Shown piece by piece: positions 17,218 through 24,264 of a DNA stretch of 64,000 bases. Under the pieces are notes generated by a model, which saw nothing but the letters and a program-made list of their open reading frames with translations, did not search any database and had not been told where the DNA came from. This DNA is from CALFML01 sp044222245 (GTDB lineage: Bacteria > Myxococcota_A > Polyangia > Palsa-1104 > JAEUJZ01): positions 1 to 64,000 of the forward strand of contig JBGANQ010000008.1 of NCBI GenBank assembly GCA_044222245.1. The letters run 5' to 3'. Position 1 is the first letter of the stretch; each line of letters begins with the position of its first letter. The translations under genes and the position numbers were made by a program.

Positions 17218-17583
17218 TCAGGTCTGCGTCTGCAGCTCGCGCTCCGCCGCCGCGAGCGTCGATTCCAGCGCCTGCTGCAGCTGCGCAAGGGGCGGACTCT
17301 GGGCGGCTGTCAGCGCCCGGTGGACCGCGGTCGCCGCCGCCAGCAGCTCTTCGGCCCCCAGCATGGTCGCGGCCCCGCGCAGCGAGTGCAGCACCCGCAG
17401 TCCCTCATCGGTCCGATCGCCTGCAAGGGCAGCCCGAAGCTTGGTCAGATCGTCGGCGTGCAGGCTGGTAAACAGGCGCAACAGCTCCCTATATAGCTTG
17501 CGGCAGCCGATCACCCGCGCCACGGTGTCCTCGATATTCAACACCCGCGGGCCGGGCACCCTGGTCTTGCGGGAGTTGCGCAT
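17218..17583 (-). CDS. Small histidine phosphotransfer (Hpt) protein
   Basis: Start chosen at ATG 17583 (121 residues); a GTG at 17649 would add 22 residues. A four-helix Hpt domain is indicated by LHSLRGAATMLGAEEL, where the phosphorylatable His lies in the conserved HSLRGAA context. It resembles the C-terminal Hpt of the split hybrid kinase at 45521 (LHMLRGAAATLGAAAL), so it may serve the same phosphorelay family. It is divergent from the ABC-phosphatase fusion, sharing a 245-bp regulatory region. Confidence 0.72.
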   Translation of the reverse strand: MRNSRKTRVPGPRVLNIEDTVARVIGCRKLYRELLRLFTSLHADDLTKLRAALAGDRTDEGLRVLHSLRGAATMLGAEELLAAATAVHRALTAAQSPPLAQLQQALESTLAAAERELQTQT

Positions 17584-17662
17584 GTTGTCAGGATACTCGC
17601 TCGCCAGCGGCTGGGAAGGGCCTGCGGGGAAGGCGGGCGGGCCAGCCACTTAGGGGTCTTCC

Positions 17663-17686
17663 CGTAGTCCCGCAGGGGCGACTACG
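17663..17686. promoter_or_regulatory. Inverted repeat in the divergent region
   Basis: CGTAGTC (17663-17669) is inverted as GACTACG (17680-17686) around a 10-nt centre. It lies between the divergent Hpt and ABC-phosphatase genes and could be a shared operator. Confidence 0.35.
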
Positions 17687-17787
17687 TAGATTCCCTTATA
17701 CGGGTAAAGATTGGCGCCACTTTCCCTACCTAAAATTGGTGTCCACCCGAAGCGAAATTATTTTCTAAAACCACGTAATTCCCCTTA

Positions 17788-17815
17788 TTGATATTAATTA
17801 GGGAGCTGCTAGATT
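17788..17815 (+). promoter_or_regulatory. Candidate promoter of the ABC-phosphatase fusion
   Basis: TTGATA (17788-17793), 16-bp spacer, TAGATT (17810-17815) in an unusually A/T-rich 100 bp. Transcription would start near 17822, only about 7 nt before the ATG at 17829, giving an almost leaderless mRNA; no clear Shine-Dalgarno is present, which agrees. Confidence 0.5.
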
Positions 17816-17828
17816 AGAAATCAGCAAG

Positions 17829-20800
17829 ATGTTGGGCAGCACAGAATATACCGCCTTTACCAAGTTTCTCGAGCGCATCGAGCAGCGCAGCGCCGGCCGC
17901 CGCACCGAGTCGCTCACCTGCCTCGATCCCGCCGGCAACATCGCCGGCCGGCTTACGCTTGAGGGGGACGCTGTGCGGTTCGGGGTCGAGCTGCACGACA
18001 GCGTCCATCTGGACGACATCTTCCTGCGCGAGCTGCCGCGCCATGCTGATTCGCTAAGAAAGCTAATCGACAACAAGCCGCTCACCAATATCGAAAAAGA
18101 GCTATTCAAGAACATTTCCCCCCAGGAACACGCTGCCTTCTGCGGACTTACGGCGCGCACGCTGCGCAAGCTGGCCCGGCTGGGCCGCACCGCCGGTGAC
18201 GAGCCGGCCCCGCTGGCGCCGGGTCGGCCGCAGCCGCCGCTCACCGAGCTGTCGTTCTCGATGGTCGAGCTGGCGCTGGCGGCCGGACGTCGCGGCCCGA
18301 TCCACTATGAGGACCCGGCGGTGAAGCTTTACGGGACGCCGCCCGATCACGCCGAGGAGCGCTGGCTGCTCGAGCGCCAGACCGAGGATCTGGACAGTCC
18401 GTGGCCGGTGATGACTACGCGCCAGGGCGAGCGGCGCATCGAGACCATCGGCTCCTTCGGAGCGCTGAGCCAGCTGCTGGTGAGCTACCTGGGCACCCAG
18501 GGTCGCATCGGCGCCCTGGCGGTGCCGAGCGCCCAGGTGGTGCGGTTCGTTGAGAGCCTCTGCTACATCGTCAGCACAGAGCGCTACGTAACCCTGCTGG
18601 TCTTTCACTTCACCCAGACCGGCCGCGTCGTGCGCACGATGGAGCAGTTCATCAAGGACACCGCGCGCTTTGAGAGCCTCCCGCCGCCGCCGCCCCCGCC
18701 CGCGAGCCGCAGCACGCCGGCCAGCAGCAGCACGCCGGTGTCCGGCCGGACCACCAAGCGCTGGCCGGCGCTGGGGCCATCCACCCTGGAGCCGCCGAGC
18801 GCCGCCGCGCCGCCGCCCAGCCCCCTGGCAGAGCCGACCGCGCCGGCAGTCCCAGAGTCGGCGCGCACCGACCCCTCCCCAGCCCCCGAGGTCGAGCTGG
18901 CCGAGGAGGTCGCGACCGCCTCCGCTGCAGCGCCGGTCGCCACGCCACCATCGCCGCCAGTCGCCACGCAAGCGGCGGCAGCCATCGCTACGCAAGCCGC
19001 GGCTCCGGTCTCCACCCAAGCCGCGGCTCCGGTCTCCACGCAAGTCGCAGCTCCAGTCGCCACCCAGACCGCGGCGCCAGTCGCCACGCAAGCAGCGGCT
19101 CCAGTCTCCACGCACGTCGCGGCTGCAGTCGCCACCCAGACCACTGCTCCGGTCTCCACGCAGGTCGCGGCGCCAGTCGCTGCGCACGTAGCGGCTCCGG
19201 TCGCCATGCAAGCGGCGGCGCTCGCCCTGGCCGCGCCGTCGCCTGCGGCGACGCTGCCCGCTGCCGAGGCGGACTCGACCGCGACCCCGACTGCCGATCT
19301 GGTGCCGGCGCCGCCGCCGCCGCCGGCACCCGCCACCGTGGCGCCGCCGCCGACCTTCGCCAGCGCCGTGCTGACGCTAAGCGGCTTCAGCGCCCGCGTC
19401 GAGGACCGGACGATCCTCAAGGAGCTCTCGCTCTGCCTGGGCGAGCGCGGCCTGTATGCCCTGATGGGTCCCGGCGGCAGCGGCAAGTCGTCCCTCACCG
19501 GCATCCTGAGCGGTCGCAACCGCGCCGCCACCGGCTGGACGCTGAGCGGCGAGATCCGGTTTGCCGGCCAGCTGCTCGGCGCCGCGGCGCGACCGACGGT
19601 AATCGGCCAGAAGCTCGCCCCCGTCACGCTCCCGCTGCGCCGCTACCTGCTGGCCGAGCTGGACGAGGGCGTGGCCGAGTCCTTCCCCGATGCCCAGCTG
19701 CACGCGCTGCTCGGGCGGGCGCGGCTCACCGAGCTGCGCGGCCACCTCGACTCGGTGCTCGGCAGCGCGGCGCTGCGACCCTCGCCCAGCCAGTGGTGGC
19801 GGCTGGCCATCGCCCGCGAGCTTACCACCGAGCCGATCCTGCTCTGCATCGATGAGCCCACCGCGGCGCTGAGCGACGAAGAAGCGGCGCCGATCCTGGC
19901 GCTGCTGCGCGAGGAAGCCGACAAGCGCGCGGTGCTGCTGGTCACCCACAACCAGCAGCAGGCTCGCGACTACAGCGACTACGTAATCCTGCTCGCCGGC
20001 GGCCGGGTTCAGGAGTACAGCCGCACCGCGGACTTCTTTGCCCGCCCGTGCAGCCGCGCCGCCCGCGACTACGTCCGCACCGGCAGCTGCTACGTCCCCT
20101 CCCCCGACGCCCGCCCCGAGTTCCTGGCCGAGGAGTTTACAGCAGCCGAGCTGACCAGCGGCGCCGCCGCGCCCGCCGCGCCGCCACCCGCCCCGCCCGA
20201 GCAGAGCCGGGTCGCCCCATCAGCCCCGCTTGCCGCTTCCGCGACGCCCGCCACGACTGCCACGACTGCCACGACTGCCACGACTGCCACGACTGCCACG
20301 ACTGCCACGTCCGCCACGTCCGCCACTTCTGCTCCAGACGTCGCGGCGGTGCTGCCGGACGTCGCGGTGGCGCCGGTATGGGCGCCACCTCTGGCCGGCA
20401 CTCCGGCGGTGCTCTCGCTGCGCGGCGCAGAGCTGCAGGTCGGCGGGCGCACCCTGCTGCGCAACCTGACCCTGGACCTGACTGCCCCGGGAGCCTACAT
20501 CCTGGTATCCCCGGAGAGCGCAGAGAAGCGCCTGCTGGTGCGCGCCCTGTGCGGGCCGCGACCGGCCAACCTGCAGCTGGGCGGCCAGGCCCTGTACCTG
20601 GGGCGACCGCTGACCGAGGGCGAAGGGCCGGCGACGCAGCAGAGCGGCGTCCAGCTGATGATGATGACCGTCGGCGACTACGTGGCCAGCGGCCTGCCGC
20701 GGCGCAGCAGCCTGTCGCGCGCCGAGCAGCGGGCGCAGGCGGCGCGGCTGCTAGAGCACAGCGGCCTGCCCGAGCTCGTGGGGCGCTTTGATGTAGAGAT

Positions 20801-21665
20801 GACGGGGGTGGAAGTGCGCGAGCGGCGCGCCCTGGAGGTCATCCGCGCCAGCGCCGCCCGGCCGCCGCTGCTCATCCTGGATGAGCCGCTGGCCGGACTG
20901 CGACCTGAGGAGCAGCCGGCGGTGCTGCGGCTGCTCAAGCAGCAGGCGGCGACGGGCGCGCTGCTCATTCTGACGCGCGATCCCGCGCCGCTGGCCGACC
21001 TCGGGGCCGCGCTCGCCTGGCTGACCGACCGCGGGCTGAGCGCGACGGCGCCGCCACCGCCCGCTCCGCCACCGACCGATGTCGCCGCGGCTTCAAGCCA
21101 CCCGCCCGCCGCGCCGCCCGCCGCGCTGCCGCCGCCGGTGGACCCCGGGCCCAAGCGTCCGGCGGGTCAGGGACCGCGCGGCTTTGCCTGGCTGCGACCG
21201 GGCGCGCTGGCGGGAATGGCCGCCCCCGGGGTGACGGGGGAGCTCGGCTACGATCTAGATCTCATCCGCCACACCGGCGTCACCTGCCTGGTGACGCTGA
21301 CCACCGAGCCGCTGGCGAGCGAGCCGCTGCGCGAGCACGCGCTGCAGGCGCTGTTTTTTCCCATCGAGGACATGGGCTGCCCGAGCGAACAGAGCGCCGC
21401 CGAGCTGGGCGCCCGAGTGGCGGCGCTGCTCGCCCGCGGTGAGACCGTTGGCTTCCACTGCAAGGCCGGACTTGGCCGCACCGGGACGATGCTGGCGGCG
21501 CAGCTCATCTTTGAGGGAGCGGACCCGCACAGCGCCCTGCGCCAGGTGCGCGCCGTCGAGCCGGGCTGGGTCCAGTCAGAGAAGCAGGTGATGTTTTTAA
21601 TACGCTATGCAAAGTGGCTGCGCGATCAGCAGCCAGCGGCGAGTCCCGTATTGGGACAGGGGTAG
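17829..21665 (+). CDS. Twin ABC-ATPase / dual-specificity phosphatase fusion with novel N-terminal region
   Basis: 1278 residues, no signal peptide or membrane span. Order: unrecognised N-part (1-280; the segment RIGALAVPSAQVVRFVESL onwards is faintly roadblock-like); Pro/Ala/Thr linker with AAPVSTQ-type repeats (280-510); ABC-ATPase 1, closest in style to PstB, with Walker A GPGGSGKSS (547-555, Lys553) and Walker B LLCIDEP (Asp675) but a poor signature (SPSQWWRLAIA); TAT/SAT repeat linker (ACGACTGCC units near 20253-20310); ABC-like 2 with decayed Walker A (SPESAEKR, Lys900) but intact LLILDEP (Asp1018); linker; and a DSP/PTP domain with HCKAGLGRTGT (Cys1211, Arg1217) and candidate general acid Asp1181. 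No permease gene is adjacent, so a transport role is unlikely; a soluble signalling ATPase-phosphatase is more plausible (inference). The next gene is a roadblock-like protein. Confidence 0.8.
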   Translation: MLGSTEYTAFTKFLERIEQRSAGRRTESLTCLDPAGNIAGRLTLEGDAVRFGVELHDSVHLDDIFLRELPRHADSLRKLIDNKPLTNIEKELFKNISPQEHAAFCGLTARTLRKLARLGRTAGDEPAPLAPGRPQPPLTELSFSMVELALAAGRRGPIHYEDPAVKLYGTPPDHAEERWLLERQTEDLDSPWPVMTTRQGERRIETIGSFGALSQLLVSYLGTQGRIGALAVPSAQVVRFVESLCYIVSTERYVTLLVFHFTQTGRVVRTMEQFIKDTARFESLPPPPPPPASRSTPASSSTPVSGRTTKRWPALGPSTLEPPSAAAPPPSPLAEPTAPAVPESARTDPSPAPEVELAEEVATASAAAPVATPPSPPVATQAAAAIATQAAAPVSTQAAAPVSTQVAAPVATQTAAPVATQAAAPVSTHVAAAVATQTTAPVSTQVAAPVAAHVAAPVAMQAAALALAAPSPAATLPAAEADSTATPTADLVPAPPPPPAPATVAPPPTFASAVLTLSGFSARVEDRTILKELSLCLGERGLYALMGPGGSGKSSLTGILSGRNRAATGWTLSGEIRFAGQLLGAAARPTVIGQKLAPVTLPLRRYLLAELDEGVAESFPDAQLHALLGRARLTELRGHLDSVLGSAALRPSPSQWWRLAIARELTTEPILLCIDEPTAALSDEEAAPILALLREEADKRAVLLVTHNQQQARDYSDYVILLAGGRVQEYSRTADFFARPCSRAARDYVRTGSCYVPSPDARPEFLAEEFTAAELTSGAAAPAAPPPAPPEQSRVAPSAPLAASATPATTATTATTATTATTATTATSATSATSAPDVAAVLPDVAVAPVWAPPLAGTPAVLSLRGAELQVGGRTLLRNLTLDLTAPGAYILVSPESAEKRLLVRALCGPRPANLQLGGQALYLGRPLTEGEGPATQQSGVQLMMMTVGDYVASGLPRRSSLSRAEQRAQAARLLEHSGLPELVGRFDVEMTGVEVRERRALEVIRASAARPPLLILDEPLAGLRPEEQPAVLRLLKQQAATGALLILTRDPAPLADLGAALAWLTDRGLSATAPPPPAPPPTDVAAASSHPPAAPPAALPPPVDPGPKRPAGQGPRGFAWLRPGALAGMAAPGVTGELGYDLDLIRHTGVTCLVTLTTEPLASEPLREHALQALFFPIEDMGCPSEQSAAELGARVAALLARGETVGFHCKAGLGRTGTMLAAQLIFEGADPHSALRQVRAVEPGWVQSEKQVMFLIRYAKWLRDQQPAASPVLGQG

Positions 21666-21736
21666 GACAGAGATAGGACAGGGCTGGCTTGCAGACTGTG
21701 AATCAGCCTGAATAACCACGGACAGGGGGAATTATC

Positions 21737-22144
21737 ATGAACTCTCTTGAGACGGCGCTTGGCAAGGCAGTGCGGGAACTTCCGGAGTGTGTGGCGGGTG
21801 GCTTCGTCGATCTGACGACGGGAATGCTCCTCGGCGTAAAGACGGTGGACTCCCACCCGCGCGAGGTGCTCGATCTGGTCTCGGCCGCCACCGCCGATCT
21901 GTTCCAGGGGAGTAATGTGGTCGCCATCGAGAAGATGTTCAAAAAGGCGCGCGGCCTGAAAGACGATGGCCACCACTACTTCCAGGAGATGATTGTCTTT
22001 TCCGATAACCTCCTGCACATCTTCATGCGCGGCAAGAAGAACAGCGAGCACGTCGCGGTGTTCGTCGCCCGCAAGAGCGCCAACATCGGCATGCTGCTCG
22101 CCAAGGGGCGGCTCGTGCTCGCCTCGCTGGAGGCTAACGTCTAA
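21737..22144 (+). CDS. Roadblock/LC7-like protein
   Basis: 135 residues; ATG 21737 with AGGGGGA 7 nt upstream. The pattern VAGGFVDLTTGMLLGVKTV, a helix (EVLDLVSAATADLFQG), then strands QEMIVFSDNLLHIFMRG and HVAVFVARKSANIGMLLAKG matches roadblock/LC7 folds, whose bacterial members (for example MglB) regulate small GTPases or signalling NTPases as dimers. It lies 71 bp after the ABC-phosphatase fusion on the same strand and is probably its partner. It is tail-to-tail with the NarL-type regulator with a 1-bp gap and no terminator between. Confidence 0.7.
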   Translation: MNSLETALGKAVRELPECVAGGFVDLTTGMLLGVKTVDSHPREVLDLVSAATADLFQGSNVVAIEKMFKKARGLKDDGHHYFQEMIVFSDNLLHIFMRGKKNSEHVAVFVARKSANIGMLLAKGRLVLASLEANV

Positions 22145-22145
22145 G

Positions 22146-22844
22146 CTAGTCGTCCAGCGAGATCAGCCCGCGCGCCAGCGCGTAGCGCACCATCGCCGAC
22201 TGGCTGGTCAGACCCAGCTTGTGCATGACGTTGGCGCGGTGGAGCTCTACGGTGCGCGGGCTGATGTCGAGGATGTGGGCGATCTGGGCATTGCCATTGC
22301 CCGACGCCATGAGCCGCAGCACCTCGCGCTGGCGGTTGGTCAGCTGCTCGACCGAGTCGCGGCCCTTGCTCGGCAAGCCAGCCTCACTGGCGGGGGGCTT
22401 GGCGGTCGGGGTGCTGCCGCGGGAGTAGGTGCTAATCGCCCGATCCGAGAGCTCGATGCTCAGATAGCGATAGCCCATCTGCACGGCGCGCAGCGCCAGC
22501 TGCATCTCTTCCAACGTAACTGACTTGAGCAGATACCCGGCGGCGCCTTTTTCCAGCGCCTTGAGTACGTACTCCTCTTCATTGTGCATGGTCAGCATGA
22601 GCACACGCGCCCGCGTGCGCTTCTCGGTCAGGCTGGCGACGATCTCAAGCCCGGTGCAGTTGGGCAGCGAGATGTCCAAAAGGACGATGTCGGGATCGAG
22701 CTGCAGCACCAGATCGACGACCTCGGCGCCATCGCCGGTTTCACCAATCACATCATAGCCCGGCACATTGGTAAGCAGGGCGCGGATTCCCTGGCGGACC
22801 AGAGGATGATCTTCGGCCAGCAGGATGTGGGTGGGCGTCTTCAT
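22146..22844 (-). CDS. NarL/FixJ-family response regulator
   Basis: 232 residues. Receiver domain 5-120 with acidic pocket AEDHPLVRQGI, phosphoacceptor in VLLDISLPNCTG, switch Thr in MLTMHNEE and Lys in GYLLKS. C-terminal LuxR-type helix-turn-helix (LTNRQREVLRLMASGNGNAQIAHILDISPRTVELHRANVMHKLGL), normal length. It would activate or repress target promoters after phosphorylation. It sits 25 bp downstream of the DUF4388 regulator on the same strand and near the sensor half of the split kinase, a plausible cognate kinase before disruption (inference). Confidence 0.9.
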   Translation of the reverse strand: MKTPTHILLAEDHPLVRQGIRALLTNVPGYDVIGETGDGAEVVDLVLQLDPDIVLLDISLPNCTGLEIVASLTEKRTRARVLMLTMHNEEEYVLKALEKGAAGYLLKSVTLEEMQLALRAVQMGYRYLSIELSDRAISTYSRGSTPTAKPPASEAGLPSKGRDSVEQLTNRQREVLRLMASGNGNAQIAHILDISPRTVELHRANVMHKLGLTSQSAMVRYALARGLISLDD

Positions 22845-22869
22845 GGCAGGGTGGGCAGCCGGGCCGGCC

Positions 22870-23892
22870 CTACTCGGGCTGCTGCTCGCGCAGCTTGCGC
22901 AGCCTCTCCAGGCGATGGTTCACCATGGTGTCACCGGGGCGCAGGCGCTGGGCGGCCTCGAACTCGCGAATCGCCAGGGCGAAGTCGCGGCTTACCACCG
23001 CGCGCAGCGCCCGCTCGGTGCAGGCGTCAAAGGCGCGCTGCTCGGCCTCAGGATCCGGCGGCGAAGAGGGTTGCTTGGCGGCCGGCGCGGCGGCGGCCGC
23101 CGGGGGCTCTTTTGGCGCCGGGAGCGGCCCCGCGGCGCGGCTCGGCGCGGCCGCAGCGGCGGCCCCGGCGGCGACCACGGCCACCGGGGGACTCGGCGGC
23201 GCCGCGGGCGTCGCCGGCTTGCGGTTGAAGCGGAGCTCATCGCCGATGCGCATCGCCTCCAGCACCATGTGCTCCCAGCGCTCGGTGAGGTTGCGCGGAC
23301 CCAAGACCTGCTTGTCGCTCACCACGCGAACGTGGGTGCCAGCGGTGGTAACCAGACGGTTGAAGGCCGGCACGCCGACCCCTTGCTCGTCCTGGGCCGA
23401 CCACGGCTCTCCCTTGTGCATCACGATCTCGCCGCGCGCTCCCACCTTGGGGTCGACACACTCGATGGTCACGCTGTGCAGCCCCATGCCGGCGAGCTGC
23501 ACATAATCGGTGACGGAAAAAGGCCCCGGCAGCTCGGTCGCCTGGGCGACTCGCTCGACGATCTGCCGCAGCTCGCGCATCGGCGCCGGCTTGGACAGAA
23601 GGTGTATCCTCTCGCTCGGATGAATCTCGGGCCGGAAGTGCTCCAGGTGGGCCGAGACGACGATCAGCACCGACTGCGCCCCGCGCGCCTCCAGCGCCGC
23701 CACCACATCAAGTCCGGTCCCATCGGGCAGCTGCATATCGAGGATGACGACCTTGGGCATCTGCTGTTCGATCACCGCCCGGGCCTCGGCTACGCTGCTG
23801 GCAGCGATGACCGACACCTCGCGCAGCTTGGACAGGAGGCTCAGGTGCGCCATACGCGCCAGAGGCTCATCTTCTACTACAAGGATTAGCAC
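22870..23892 (-). CDS. Response regulator with DUF4388-like and TPR-like C-terminal regions
   Basis: 340 residues. Receiver 1-115 (LILVVEDEPLARM, VILDMQLPDGTG, LLSKPAP). Residues about 125-200 (VTDYVQLAGMGLHSVTIEC, ARGEIVMHKGEPWSA, GVPAFNRLV) match the DUF4388/PATAN-type domain common in deltaproteobacterial and cyanobacterial regulators. A Pro/Ala-rich linker follows (225-285), then a helical TPR-like pair (RAFDACTERALRAVVSRDFALAIREFEAAQRLRPGD). There is no DNA-binding domain, so output is by protein contacts. It leads the NarL-type gene in a two-gene unit and diverges from the split histidine kinase across 372 bp. Confidence 0.82.
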   Translation of the reverse strand: MLILVVEDEPLARMAHLSLLSKLREVSVIAASSVAEARAVIEQQMPKVVILDMQLPDGTGLDVVAALEARGAQSVLIVVSAHLEHFRPEIHPSERIHLLSKPAPMRELRQIVERVAQATELPGPFSVTDYVQLAGMGLHSVTIECVDPKVGARGEIVMHKGEPWSAQDEQGVGVPAFNRLVTTAGTHVRVVSDKQVLGPRNLTERWEHMVLEAMRIGDELRFNRKPATPAAPPSPPVAVVAAGAAAAAAPSRAAGPLPAPKEPPAAAAAPAAKQPSSPPDPEAEQRAFDACTERALRAVVSRDFALAIREFEAAQRLRPGDTMVNHRLERLRKLREQQPE

Positions 23893-24264
23893 AGCTCACT
23901 TCTCCCCTCACAAAATCATCAGCCGATCACTAATTCTGACGGGCGGCCGGCGCCGACCATTTCCCCGATTCTAGAACATGTGCAAAAAATAGACTTTCGA
24001 GGTGCCTAATATAGCATAACATATTTGCTATCGGTGCAGGAGCGATCCGGCGCTGCGCAAACAGGGGGTGACAGCTTTGAGGGCTGCCCGCTTGGCCGCG
24101 GACCGGGCTGCCCACCACACAGTTCACTATACAGTTTACCATGTAGTTAATAAGTGAGTGATTAGGTGCACCGCCAGCGGCAGTCGCAGAGTCCTTTCGC
24201 CGAGGAAACTCCAGCGCGCCTCTGGCGCCGAATGTAGCAGACTTTCCGACTAGTTGAGGTCGAG
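23893..24264. promoter_or_regulatory. A/T-rich divergent regulatory region
   Basis: 372 bp between the divergent DUF4388 regulator and the split kinase. It is clearly richer in A/T than its surroundings (24000-24030, 24120-24160). An inverted repeat ATAGCA/TGCTAT lies at 24011-24016 and 24026-24031. No gene seen; both promoters should be here. Confidence 0.45.

Noticed and set aside
18102..19211. 369-codon minus frame with GDR repeats
   Set aside because: Shadow of the repetitive Pro/Ala/Thr linker of the fusion protein.
20253..20310. ACGACTGCC tandem repeat as a non-coding element
   Set aside because: In frame in the linker (TAT units) of the ABC-phosphatase fusion.
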